From NCBI GenBank assembly GCA_023374025.1, contig SIJG01000151.1, positions 19,069-83,068 of the forward strand: a stretch of DNA of 64,000 nucleotides, given 5' to 3'. This DNA comes from Heterodera schachtii (lineage: Eukaryota; Nematoda; Chromadorea; Rhabditida; Heteroderidae). Made by a program: the position numbers and the translations under genes. The notes under the pieces are model-generated. The model ran no database searches, had not been told where the DNA came from, and saw only the letters and a list, made by a program, of their open reading frames with translations. This document shows, piece by piece, positions 10,937 to 21,989 of the stretch. How positions within the stretch are numbered: the stretch's first letter is position 1; each line of letters opens with the position of its first letter.

Positions 10937-11464
10937 AACTTTATGGATCAGTGGAATCGGATCGACATCTGAGATGGGTCAGTGATGAATTAATGAATAA
11001 TGCTTATTCAAATATCCAAATTTATTGCGTTTCGATTTTTTAGGCTTCTTGACGCAATGATCGACCAAAGTGATCAGAAGCAGAAATGAATGAACGATTT
11101 GTTGAGAAATGATCTATTTAATTGAATTGTGGAGATGGATAATGAATTTGAGCCCATCTGATGTATATAAAATTGTTGTTTTATTGCAGTGATCACAAAT
11201 TGTATTATATGTGTATATATGCCTTTAGGATAAATTAAGCGATTTCCTGAAATTCCAGGCTCATTCATTCTTTTGAAATAATGATAAAGTCGGTGGTCAC
11301 TTTGCCTCCAATAAATGGGTTTTAATTACCATTTAACAAATGGCAATTAATGGGAAAAAAGAGAAACATATTATTAAAATGAATACAACATACTCATGGT
11401 CAAAAACCAGAACATTTTAACTCCAAATGCTGTCACCGTAAATGAACCCGGCAATTGCTACTAG

Positions 11465-11600
11465 AGATCGACATTTTGAAAAAAGCCTGGACCTGCACCT
11501 GGACCTGGATTCCATGTTGGACCTGGACGTTGGTTTCCTGGACAAAAATCCAGGCTCCTCGAGACCTGGATCCAGGCCTGGCTGGACCTGGATTTTTTGA
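11465..11600. repeat. GACCTGGATCCAGG word cluster
   Basis: Repeated CCTGGACCTGG, CTGGATCCAGG and TCCAGG words in both orientations fill about 130 bp, the same self-complementary design as the 65-bp unit at 174-238. No target duplication seen. 11089-11464 shows no gene. Confidence 0.45.
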
Positions 11601-11631
11601 AATTTATTTTAAAAATCAAAAAAATGTTTGA

Positions 11632-11700
11632 AAAAAGAAGCGGATCAAAGCAACAATGAAACGTTCTCGACGACTCCCGGACCAAGTGGATCAGCGGAAT
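11632..11700 (+). pseudogene. Relic of a family gene last exon
   Basis: GAAGCGGATCAAAGCAAC, then AATGAAACG, matches the last exon of gene H (KADQSNNEM). The 3-prime flank continues to 11774 with TTTGAGAAATGATCGATCTC and resumes after the hAT transposon at 14362, as in the 3-prime flank of gene F. No other exons remain. Confidence 0.55.
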
Positions 11701-11774
11701 GAGTGATTATTTGTGAAAATGTTGTCTAATTGCGTGGAAATAATTATTATTTTTGAGAAATGATCGATCTCATC

Positions 11775-14361
11775 CAGGGCGGCCAAGTTTTTTTTTTAAA
11801 AAAAAGGACAAACGAGGCTAAAACAAAGATTTGGACCCCAAAAAAAAGATTTTTTCTAAAACTGATAGTAGCGCGAAGGAAACGCAATAAAAACATGAAA
11901 AAACGACTTAAAACAACATTTTATTAGCGCAAAAACAATTGAAAGTGATTATCAAACGTATTTTTCCCATCCGCCGATTTTCTCCAACAATTTGTGATTG
12001 GAAATTAGCATTTGGTACATTTGTGGGCAAGAAAGATCAAAATTGGCTTTCGTTTGGACCAACGCCTTGACTGTTTCAACTTGCAACGAATTTCGAACAT
12101 CAGTCCATTGTGAGCCGCAAAGAGAAAAAACTCTCTCGACAAATGAATTCGAGACCGGAATGGAAAGAACAATGCTGACCAGCTTGAGCAGATGCGGCAA
12201 ATTTGCTTCAAATAGCTTCTTCCACTTCTGTTCGGGGGTTAATTTTTGAAATTCATCATTTGGAAAAGAATTCAGTATTTGGTTTGCTTCGCTAACATCG
12301 TCAAACAAATCATTTGTTAACTCGGGCGCAATTTGTCGAGCCAGAGCCAATGCATCGTCGTGGGAAATTTTGCGGGATGCCAGCGCAACCCATTGCAACT
12401 TTTCCGGAAATCGGTCAATGCGATGCCATTTGTCCAAATATGCCAAAACCGAGGTGTAAAAAGACTTGAAAATTTGGAAATTTAATAAAAAACCGATTAA
12501 TTTTTACTTGAAATTGTTCCTCCAACGCTTCGCGTGTGCTCTCCCCGACTTTTTCCATTGCCAAATCGGCACCATAAAACCGTTCTTGTTTTCGTTGCTC
12601 AATTTTCGCTCTAAATTTGTCCATTTCCAGCAAAAGTTCGGGCAAAATGGCTTTTTCTTTCTAAATTTATGAACGAGTTTTCATTTAAAATTAGTAAAAC
12701 GACCTGAAAAAAGTCAATTGTCTTGTTAAATAGGCCTAGCACGTGGTGTAAAAAATGAATGATCGCAAATGATTGTTCAGAAAAAACGAAAAAAAAGTCG
12801 TAAAGAAGTGCCGGACATTTGTCAGGTTTTGAAAAGTAGGCGATTAAGACAGATTCCATCCGAATAATTTTGCCCAACACACTGTGCATTGATGTCCATC
12901 TTGTCGGCCCATGACGATTCAAGCGTTCAAATTCAACCTAAATTAACAGCTTAGAATTTTTCATTCCTTAATTCCGCACCTCCAATTCCTCACAAAATCC
13001 TTTCAGCTCCTCAATTCGTTTGGTTGAATTTTTAAAATGCCCTGCCATTTTAAAAATCACTGCCTCAATGTCCATTGCTCTTCCCTCAATTCTCAAATTA
13101 TCCGTTGCTTTTTTTGCTGCGTTGTGCAAAACATGGCACACACATCCCACACCAATCAATCGTTCATTTTGTTGTTTTAGACGGAAAAATAAATTGTTCT
13201 CTCCTGCGCGCTCTTCTCCACCGAAGTTGGCTTTTGTGTTGTCCGCCGAAAGTGCCGTCAAATTTGATACATTCAAATCGTATTTTGCCATTATTTTCTT
13301 GATCCATTGGTGCACCTTTTATTGCAATTAAAAATGCAAAAAATTGATCTCACTTCAAATGACGCTTCGCCCGGAAGTGACTCCAAGTCAATCACACGGG
13401 TTTCAATACCATTATCTTTTGTAAAAAACCGAACAACAAGAGGAAAAAGTTTTTGATTCCCAAAGTTTGACGCATCGATCGATAAAGAGAATGGTTTGTC
13501 AGCCAGTCGTTCAACGATTTTTTTCACGGAATATGGAGCCAACACGCCTTAACAATAATTGAAAAAAGTTTTGTATTTATGCGATACCAGTTAGAATTTT
13601 TGCCGTTTTTGTTTTTCCGCAACTTATTTTTTTCGCAATGGTTGAATCAGGAAAAATTGTTCGCAACATTCCGTCAGATGACAAACAGTCCACCGAGCGA
13701 AAAGATTGGCAATGTTGTGCAGTGTGATACGCAATAGTGCCTATTAATTATAAAAATTTTGATCAAAAATAAGCCTGTTAACCTTCGGCAGCCAGAACTT
13801 TCTGGTCTTCAATTGATGGGGCCGAAGTATTTGGCAAAAATTCCTGCAATGGAATTGATCGGTTTGCTGCTTTTGCCGCTTTCTGGTGTTTTCCAGTTTT
13901 TTGATGCTGAGAAATGGCAGCTTTTCCAATGGAAAGGAGATTAATATCATCGTTGCAGACGACACAAAGGGCAAATTCTTCGCCTCTTCGACTTTTCTTT
14001 ATGTGCCGGAATTCTTTTGCATAATTTTCACAATAAATATTTTTGCGTTTTTGGTGGGGCATTTGGGAAATGTAAAAAAGCTAAAAATGGGAAATAGTTA
14101 TGCGTCTGACAATAGGTTGTGTGCACAAAAAAAAAACAAAAAGTTATGGTGATAGGGAAAGAGAGGAAGAGAAAATATATTAAAACGAAAATAAAATAAA
14201 ATAAAAATCAGCAAAATAAATCATTAAGCACAAAAAATTTAAAAAGTTTGTGGAAGCCTAAAATAAAGGACAATCTTTAAAAAAAGGACATTTTAAATTT
14301 TAAAGATCCGGCCCCTCCAAAAAAGGACAAATCTTTAAAAAAAGGACACTTGGCCGCCCTG
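11775..14361 (-). mobile_element. hAT transposon copy 1, complete, 8-bp TSD
   Basis: Terminal inverted repeats CAGGGCGGCCAAG and CTTGGCCGCCCTG bound a 2587-bp element. The target duplication ATCTCATC is perfect (11767-11774 and 14362-14369). The word AAAAAAGGAC recurs three times near the right end and in related form at the left end. The element carries an intact seven-exon transposase gene on the minus strand, so it may be autonomous. It lies in the 3-prime flank of a family gene relic. Confidence 0.95.
11952..14062 (-). CDS. hAT family transposase, intact, 620 aa
   Basis: Seven exons: 13783-14062, 13588-13740, 13354-13547, 12980-13315, 12704-12937, 12508-12660 and 11952-12464; the sum is 1863 nt with no internal stop. 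The N-terminus has a degenerate BED-type zinc finger region (CVVCNDD, then HQKTGKH). The middle gives the RNase H-like core: SIDASNFGN, SADNTKANFGG, GCVCHVLHNAAKKA and GPTRWTSM. The C-terminus has the hAT dimerisation block (LSIPVSNSFVERVFSL, SLQVETVKALV). Length and domain order fit an active hAT transposase that cuts and pastes its host element. Introns are short (35-50 bp mostly). Copy 2 at 22.9-25.0 kb is closely similar but frameshifted. Confidence 0.88.
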
Positions 14362-14369
14362 ATCTCATC

Positions 14370-15045
14370 AATAGGAAACGGATTTTGTGCCATCATTTTC
14401 TCTTTGAAATTCTTTTGTTGATTCTTTCGTTCGAATAAATATTTACATTTAATATCTTATTGAAAACCTTACTAATTACCTAAATTAAATTAAAAATCAC
14501 GCGTAGAAATTTGGTGACTTTATTTTAGACTTTTCGTCGGTCGTCATATTTGCTTAAATTTACCAAAAGATTTGCAAAATTTTTTTTCTCCAAAAAAAGC
14601 ATTAAAACGCAAAAAAGCAACGAAAGAGAGAGAGAGAGAGAGCAGTTCAAAAAGCAAACAATTAGCATCAATCGGTCCAAATTCTTTTTCACTGGCGGAG
14701 ACATTTGAAATGGATTGGAATAACTTTTTGTAAAAGGATAGCCCGTAATTATTGAAAAAACCCGGACCAGCAGACAGGGTTTTCGAAATGAACCGTAACA
14801 GAACGGACAAAACTAAGGACTGAAGTTCTGTCTTAATAGGACTCCTGCTGACCCTGCCAAGATTCTGGGAAAGTACTGTACATGGTCCTTGGTCCGTCAC
14901 GTTTGGGCCCCAGGACTTTTTTGGACTATAATTTTCTCCTTGGTCAACCAAATCCAAGAATCTTGGTAGCATTCTAAAGCATAAATGTTAGAATTTTTTT
15001 TGAGCTATTGCTTCGTCGATTAGACAATTGCAGAAAAGTAATATA
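14370..15045. other. Intergenic; family 3-prime flank and backbone relic
   Basis: 14370-14480 continues the 3-prime flank of a family gene interrupted by the hAT element. 14625-14642 is a GA microsatellite. 14880-15030 carries CAAATCCAAGAATCTTGG and TAGCATTCTAAAGC, a decayed part of the backbone of the X1-type elements. No gene seen. Confidence 0.4.
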
Positions 15046-15453
15046 CAGGGTGCGGCATAAGTTCTGCGTACATGGAAAATTCCAGTTCAAAATAAAAAGC
15101 AAATCATATATAACTTGACTATTTCATTTAATAGGATCTTAGTTATTAGAAAATTACATTAAAACTCCAAAGTAGCCACTATGGGCTGAGATACATGCGT
15201 TCAAACGTTTCCGAAAATTAACCAAAATGTCCGCACCTATTTTTTCGGCAATTTCGTCCCAGGTACGCTGAAAAGCCTCCTTCAGCGCCTAATTTGATGC
15301 TAATCGCTTGTTCAGATAATGTTCCATAAATGACCAAGTGTAAATGTCAAGTGGATTCAAATTTGGCAGATTTGAGGGCCAAATGTCTTGCTTTTTATTT
15401 TGAACTGGAATTTTCCATGAAAAGGCAGGTTGCAGAACTTATGCCATACCCCG
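15046..15453 (-). mobile_element. Tc1/mariner deletion derivative, TA target site
   Basis: Inverted ends read CAGGGTGCGGCATAAG (left) and, in reverse complement, CGGGGTATGGCATAAG (right), continuing to GTTCAAAATAAAAAGCAA. A TA dinucleotide flanks both ends. The minus strand retains the transposase C-terminus: DIWPSNLPNLNPLDIYTWS around the third catalytic Asp region, then one in-frame TAG, then LKEAFQRTWDEIAEKI and FRKRLNACI. The rest of the transposase is deleted, so the element is nonautonomous. Confidence 0.88.
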
Positions 15454-15748
15454 TATGAAAAATGAAAAAAAACATGAAATTTTGGAGTTTTTTTAGCCTA
15501 ATTTTTTCAACAATAAAAGTGCACAAAGTCACACAACCGAGGCACACTAATATTTCAGGGGATTAACTGGACCAATAAGCCTTTGGTCATTTTTTGGAAA
15601 AATAAATAACAAAAAGGCCATATTTTTATATAATTGGAACGAAACAATTAACAAAAGCATTTCTGAGAGAAAAAAGCAAAACAAATTGAGATCGATCATT
15701 TTCTCAAATATACCTAATTAATTTAATCATTCATTTCCGTACACTTAA

Positions 15749-16677
15749 TCAGACGACATTTTGGTTGCTTTGATCCGCTTTTTCTTTTTCTTCTTCCGCT
15801 GGTGGCGACAATGGCCTAAAATTAACTAAATATTTTATTTTTCGATAAAATAAAATGCTATTGCTGCTGCTCACCCAATGGATTTATTGAAACTCCACAG
15901 ATCAAAAATGATATTGTTCAAATTGGCACTCGGATTTACGCTGTCTTCCAATTTAATTACTGGCACCGTCGCCGTTTCCCCAATTGGGCACCGTTGCAAC
16001 AGCCAATTATAAATTTCGTTGGATGATGCGTCGATATTTTGTTTTAGTGTCAGCTTTTCTTTCGTCACTTCGTTCATCTCGGTTCTGTATGGCCACAATG
16101 TCAATTTGGTGCCAATTCTGTCCCAAATTGGCTTGTTGGAACGGAGAAATGCGAGCACAGAATGGTCAATGTAACTGAAGAAATATAAATATGCTTTAAT
16201 AGGTATATCAAAAGGTTCAAATTACTCAATATAAAGGTAATGAAAACGAATTTTGTTGTGCAACGGACGATTCGGCATCGAAAATTCCACAAAATTGACA
16301 TGGATCAGTACAATCGAAAATTTCACAACATTTTCACCCAACGGTACAATCGGCAATTCTTCCAAAGAAATGTCATTGTCACTGATCCGTACAACAAATT
16401 TCGGTGTTGGTCCATTTTCGTTTGCATTTGGTCCTTTGTCCTTGCGATTTGTTATTTCGATTGCTTTCCAAATTGTCAATTCGCTTTTTCCATCAAAATG
16501 CGCATCAACCAAAACATCGAAACGGTCGGAAAGCAATGCCATTTTGAGTCCGAGTTGAGCATGGTCAAAAAATGGGAGAATGTCCATCCAAACGTCGCTA
16601 CAAAGCCAACTGAAACAATGGAAAAAATTAGGGTAAGTGAAAAATTTTTAATTAAAAAATTCTTACCGTCGATTCAT
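15749..16677 (-). CDS. Family gene E (group 1), in-frame internal deletion, 253 aa
   Basis: Exons 16667-16677 (MNRR start), 16226-16609 (384 nt), 15875-16174 (300 nt) and 15749-15815 total 762 nt without a stop. Exon 2 carries SDVWMDILPFFDHAQLGLKM and DRFDVLVDAHFDGKSELTIW with a longer spacer than in H, then LHNKIRFHYLYIE. The third exon joins YIDHSVLAFLRSNKPIWDRI directly to NEVTKEKLTLKQNIDASS: the QPIWD to FKE segment, intron 3 and the start of exon 4 are missing, yet the frame is kept. The protein ends PLSPPAEEEKEKADQSNQ. A TATATAAAG motif lies on the minus strand at 16714-16722. It is divergent from gene F, with 208 bp between the start codons. Intact reading suggests it could be expressed; function unknown. 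Confidence 0.75.
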
Positions 16678-16713
16678 TTTGCGGTATTATGAATGAAAAA
16701 GTCTCTTTGATGT

Positions 16714-16722
16714 CTTTATATA
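16714..16722 (-). promoter_or_regulatory. TATA-like box of gene E
   Basis: TATATAAAG on the minus strand about 40 bp upstream of the ATG at 16677. Gene H has the same motif at the same distance (21973-21981), which supports it as a conserved promoter element of group 1. No TATA-like motif is evident for gene F in the opposite direction. Confidence 0.5.
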
Positions 16723-16885
16723 CCCTTGAAACATCAAAAAAATAAAAAAAAATTTTCGACACTTTCTCGTTATAAGCACAAAAATTTAAAAGAAAATCAA
16801 CAATAAAGCACGCAAATTCACACAACCGTGGCACAATAATTAATTTTTATTCATTTTTTGGTGTAACGGCAAAGTTGCAGCAAAA

Positions 16886-18165
16886 ATGAACAGACGGTAA
16901 GGAATATTAAATTACAAAATTTTCTTTTACCCCAATTTTCCCATTGTTTCAGTTGGCTTTGTAGCGACGTTTGGATGGACATTCTTCCATCATTCGACTA
17001 TGCCAAACTTGGCCTCAAAATGGCATTGCTTTCCGACCGTTTCGATGTTTTGGTGGACAAACATTTTGATGCAAAAACGACGGAATTGACAATTCGGAGA
17101 ATGATCAAAATTGAAAAGTACGAAGGACCAAAAGCGAAATTATATGCCGATTGGAAGCCTGTGCAATTTCCGTTCAACGACCGTCCGCTGCCCAACAAAA
17201 TCCGCTTTAATCACATTTGGATTAAGTAATTCAATAACATTTTCTAAAATTTCTGCGTGTGTCTCATTTTGTTCTTCCTTTTTCAGGTACATTGACCATT
17301 CTGTGCTCGCATTTCTCCGTTCCAACAAGAAAATTTGGGAGAGAATGGGCACAAATTTGGAATTGTCTATATGGTCAAACAAAACGGAGGATGATCAGCC
17401 AATTTGGGATGTTTTTGCCCATGAAATTTGGCCAATTTTTGCGACGAACATTCACCAGTTGCGCTTTACCAGTGGCGATGCTTTGGACAATTTGCGTCGT
17501 CTGATTTCGCCGACACTTCTCACTGATCTTTGATCAATTGAATTCGATCGATTTCGCTCTTCTGTGCTCCGACACAATTGACAATCAAATTCTGTCCAAA
17601 TGGTTGCACACTCCGAGCAAATATGGACAGCCGAAGCAATTGCGTTTCCGTGCTTTTGTGGGCCTACCAAATCTCGAATGGCTCAACATTTACCAAGAGG
17701 TGGTCACCCAACTTTTCTACATTTCATTAAATAACGATTAATTGATTTACCTAATTGCCCTTGATTTACGCTTTATTCTTGTTTAGGCATTTCGCCATGC
17801 CACCACTTCTTCTGTCAGTTACACTGTTTACTTTACTCTGTCCGCGTCAACACAAACTGTGCCATTTGAATTGGTGAACGAACGGACCAACGAAAAGCTG
17901 ACATTGATGAATGAAGGATATTTTTATTGGCTGTTGAAGCGATGCCCAAATGTTGGGGAGACGGCGACGGTTCAATGGGAAAACGACGGAAATTCGGATG
18001 CCAATTTGAACAATATCCAATTTATTTTTTTGGGCAGCAGTAATTGCATTGGGTGAGCAGCAACAGCAATTTTTGATTGTCAAATTAATTAATTTTAGGC
18101 CATTGTCGCCACCAGCGGAAGAAGAAAAAGAAAAAGCGGATCAAAGCAACCAAAATGTCGTCTGA
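16886..18165 (+). pseudogene. Family gene F (group 1), single-base frameshift
   Basis: Exons 16886-16896, 16953-17225, 17287-17699, 17787-18052 and 18099-18165. Start MNRRWLCSDVWMDILPSFDY is normal, followed by DRFDVLVDKHF, RPLPNKIRFNHIWIK, YIDHSVLAFLRSN, QPIWDVFAHEIWPIF and ISPTLLTDL. At 17531 an extra T converts the conserved GATCTTGATCAA to GATCTTTGATCAA and creates TGA. Downstream exon sequence continues in the original register with a further 12-nt deletion in the DDGPNATAGQAL region, then exon 4 (FELVNERTNEKLTLMNEG, LKRCP) and exon 5 (PLSPPAEEEKEK). Exon 3 is 413 nt against 424 in H, consistent with +1 and -12. A truncated 200-aa product is the most it could make. Confidence 0.85.
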
Positions 18166-18362
18166 TTAAGTGTACGGAAATGAATGAGTCAATTAATTAT
18201 ATTTGAGAAATGATCGGTCTCAATTATTTCCTCTTAGAAATGTTTTTGTAAATTCTTTCGTTCTATAATATGTATACACATTTATTTTATTGGTTTTTTT
18301 TTGTTATGCAATTTCTTTATTTCAATGGAACGATTCTTTACAGAATTTGGAAATAAAATAGT

Positions 18363-20439
18363 TAAGGTGTTTCCCCCCGTCCGGTAGGGGTCAGTTGCGT
18401 CTGACCCAAGCATAAATTTGGGCATCGGGAAGTTTGGTCGGTACTAAAGCACTTTACCAGACATAAATTTTTTTAATTTGTCTTAATTCATGTAAAATAG
18501 CTTCCGAGGGTTTTCAGCATCGATGATTAAGAATCTGGCGTTCATTTCAACTAATTCCGTACACCAGAACCCGAAATCGAACTTTTGGTCGAACATCGAA
18601 ATTAAAATTTTCAAAACCCTACTTCTATTCAAAAAAGTTCAACAACTCACTAATTGGAAATGGATTTATCACACCAATTGAAAATTGATTTAGTGCTTTC
18701 TTGTTTTTCTCTAAGAAAATGCTTTTTGTTGATTTGATTCTTACATTTATTTAATTGCTTTTTTTGTGAGAATTTTTTGGTGCCAATGTCAATCCCGCAA
18801 AACATTCTCTGTTTTCCCTAAACAATGAAATGCCTATTTTTATTTTTTTGCTAGCCGCCCAAATCAAATTCCTATTTTTAATATCGCCAAAATGGTCAGT
18901 CCGAACACGAACAAATATCATCAATAAAACGGTCGGACATCTCTCAAATTATCACTCCTTCTTCTGCTGGTCACTGGGCCCGGGAGTCGAGAACATCTTT
19001 TCGTCGCTTTGATCTGGCGGAGACAGAGGCCTAAATTAAGCGCAATTTGAAATATTTTTTTTGCTCAATTTTGGCTAAAAATTATGTAACTATTTGTCAC
19101 TATTTTGGACTTTTTACTCACTATTTTAGTTAACTATTTGTGGATTTTTCGTCACTAAAAATCGCGGCCCTACTTACATATTATCCTAGTAATTTTTAAT
19201 TGTTTTTTAACCATCTTAACTACTGCATTTCCAAATTCATTAGATAATCATTTCAATTGAAAATAAGTTCGAGCCCCGCCCCGCGAAAAGCCACCCCCCC
19301 CCCCCCTCACAGGCTCGAACCCTAATTGAAAATAAAGAAATTGCGTAACAAAAAAATCCAAGAAAATAGATGTACATATTATTTGAACGAAAAAATCAAC
19401 AAAAGCATTACTAAGAGGAAATAAGCATCAAATTGAGATCGATCATTTCTCAAATATAATTAATTGACTCATTCATTTCCGTACACTTTAAACGACATTT
19501 TCGTTGCTTTGATCCGCTTCATCTTCTTCTTTTTCTTCTTCCGAAGCGCATGATAGTCGCTAATAGCCTGCAAAATTTCAAAAAATTTAGTTGAGATACA
19601 AAAAGGTTTGGCCAAAAACCTAAAAAACTGACTTTTTGGGGCCACTTTGGCGCCGCACGCCATATCTTTTGTTAAAACGAATATATTTTTCTAGAATCTT
19701 GCAGGCCATTAGAGAACACTTGGACCCATTGAATAATATCAAGATTATTTTATTTGGCTGGATAAGAGAAAAGTTAGAATACTTAAATTTTGCGGCGCCA
19801 AAATCTTCCGCGCCAAAAAAGTGACACACCCAAAAAATTGTGGTAGAAAAAAATCAAAAACATGCAAAAAGTGCTAAGAAATTGAGTAGGATTCTCTCGT
19901 CGAATTTTTCTGGATTTAGTAATATGTACTCACCGATGCACGTTCAAATAAACGAAATCATTGAATGTTACTCGTTTAGCTTGGATTAGTACTTGATTGA
20001 CAACTACGTACTTGAAATCGACCCTCATGCGAGAAAATTTAAAATTGCCTTTTTTCAAGATTAACTACATATTTTTGAAATTTTTCGTCTCTAAATATCG
20101 CAATCATCTCTTTTTTTTTTCTTTGTTGACCAAATCCAATAAAGTTGGTATCATTCGAAAGCTCTTAACAAGCTCTATCGGCTTCTCAAAAGCATAAAGA
20201 TATACACCGACATTTTAAAAAGTTATAAATTAAAATATGCAAATTCTGACTTTTTTTGGTTTTATTGTTGCAACTTTTTTATAAGTTTTTCAATCGCTTA
20301 GAAATAGCTTATCAAAAGCTTCTAAACATGTATAACTTTCGAATGATGCCAAATTTGACCAACAAAGAAAAAATTTATGATGGTTTATGCTTGGGTCAGA
20401 CGCAACTGACCCCTACCGGACGGGGGGAAACACCTTAAT
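18363..20439. mobile_element. Long TIR element between genes F and H (CAGTTGCGTC word)
   Basis: The ends AAGGTGTTTCCCCCCGTCC, then GGTAGGGGTCAGTTGCGTC, then GACCCAAGCATAAA, are inverted copies of each other. The terminal phrase GGTAGGGGTCAGTTGCGTC is the same as at the left end of the MULE-like element at 46.7 kb. The interior is a patchwork: an FB half-copy (18480-18620), a degraded last-exon relic of the gene family (18955-19050), a second copy of the family 3-prime flank and exon 5 (19190-19560), poly-C at 19297, a GGCGCC-word block (19560-19825), and backbone TATCATTCGAAAGCTCTTA at 20150. No transposase ORF found. Confidence 0.65.
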
Positions 20440-20623
20440 TACTTTATTCCAAATTCACTAGACAATCGTTCCATTGAAATAAAGAAATTGCATAACAAAA
20501 TAAAATAAATGTGTATTATAGAACGAAAAAATTAACAAAAGCATTTCTGAGAGGAAAAAGCACAACAAATTGAGACCAATCATTTCTCAAATATAATTAA
20601 TTAACTAATTCATTTCCGTACAC

Positions 20624-21932
20624 TTAATCAGACGACATTTCATTGTTGCTTTGATCCGCTTTTTCTTTTTCTTCTTCAGCTGGTGGCGACAATGGCCTAA
20701 AATTAATTAATTTGACAATCAAAAATTGCTGTTGCTGCTCACCCAATGCAATTACTGCCGTACCAAAAAATAAAATGGATATTGTTCAAATTGGCACCCG
20801 AATTTACGCAGTCTTCCCACTTAAGTGCCGTCTCCCCAATTGGGCACCGTTGCAACAGCCAATTATAAATTTCGTTGGATGCATCGATCTTCTGTTTCAG
20901 TGTAAGCTTCTCATTCGTCACTTCGTTCGCCAATTCAAATGGTTCAATTGGCATTGTGTCCACACGAAAATAAAGTTGAATATGGTAACTGACAGAAGTG
21001 GTGGCACGGAGAAATGTCTAAACAAAATTGGTAAAACAAAAATATTTTGACGGAAATATGGCGGGACACCTCCTTGAAGTTGTTGACCCATTCGAGATCC
21101 AGTGGACCCACATAATTATTGCGATACAATCGCTTCGGTTGTCCATTTTTGCTCGGAGTGTGTAACCATTTGGTCAACGCTTGGCCAGCAGTTGCATTTG
21201 GCCCATCGTCAGCAATTCCATCGGGGAACAGATAACCAGAATCGATCGAAGTCAAATGATCAAGATCAGTGAGAATTGTCGGTGAAGTGCGACGACGCAA
21301 ATTGTCCAAATGATCGCCATCGTCAATGCTCAAATGGCGAATGTTTGTCGCAAAGATTGGCCAAATTTCATGGACAAAAAGTTCCCAAATTGACTGGTCA
21401 CAATGTTCAATAAACAACTCCAATTTGGTGCCAATTCTGTCCCAAATGTGCTGGTTGGAGCGGAGAAATGTGATCACGGAATGATCAATGTATCTGAACA
21501 ATTATTAAAATTCTTTAACGTGCCACAAAAGTTAAGAATGACCGAATATAAAGGAAATGAAAAAGAATTTTGTTGGGCAGCGAATGTTTCGACAACGGAA
21601 ATTCCACCAATTTGCCATCGATCGGTAAAAGCGGAAATTGCACAAAATTGCCGTCGACCGGTACACACATTTTCGGCTTTGATCCACATTTGTCCTTTTG
21701 AATTTCGATTGCTCTCCAAATTGTGAATTCGCTTTTTCCATCAAAATGTTTGTCCACCAAAAAATCGAAACGGTCGGAAAGCAATGCCATTTTGAGTCCG
21801 AGTTGAGCATGGTCAAACGATGGGAAAATGTCCATCCACACATCGCTACAAATCCAACTAAAACATAGGAAAAAAATTTGGGTAAAATAAAATTTGTATG
21901 TAATTTAAAAAAATTGCTTACCGTTTGTTCAT
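20624..21932 (-). CDS. Family gene H (group 1), intact, 365 aa
   Basis: The only complete member here: exons 21922-21932, 21543-21857, 21070-21493, 20743-21017 and 20624-20696 total 1098 nt. The product starts MNKRWICSDVWMDIFPSFDH, an F-box-like segment followed by DRFDFLVDKHFDGKSEFTIW. Then come YIDHSVITFLRSNQHIWDRI, HEIWPIFATNIRHLSIDDGD, NLRRRTSPTILTDLDHLTSI, the acidic DDGPNATAGQALTKWLHTP block, FELANEVTNEKLTLKQKI, LQRCPIGETA, and the tail PLSPPAEEEKEKADQSNNEM. No signal peptide or membrane segment. A TATATAAAG box lies at 21973-21981 on the minus strand. It faces gene F tail to tail. The F-box resemblance would suggest a ubiquitin-ligase adaptor, but that is inference; I know no tested function. 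Confidence 0.85.
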
Positions 21933-21972
21933 TTTTGCGATTGTATTATGAATGAAAAAGTCTTTTTGACCC

Positions 21973-21981
21973 CTTTATATA
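21973..21981 (-). promoter_or_regulatory. TATA-like box of gene H
   Basis: TATATAAAG on the minus strand, about 41 bp upstream of the ATG at 21932, in the same position as for gene E. Confidence 0.5.
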
Positions 21982-21989
21982 CCTATAAA

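Noticed and set aside
13020..13331. Plus-strand frames across the hAT transposase
   Set aside because: Antisense to conserved transposase exons; identical artefacts occur in both hAT copies.
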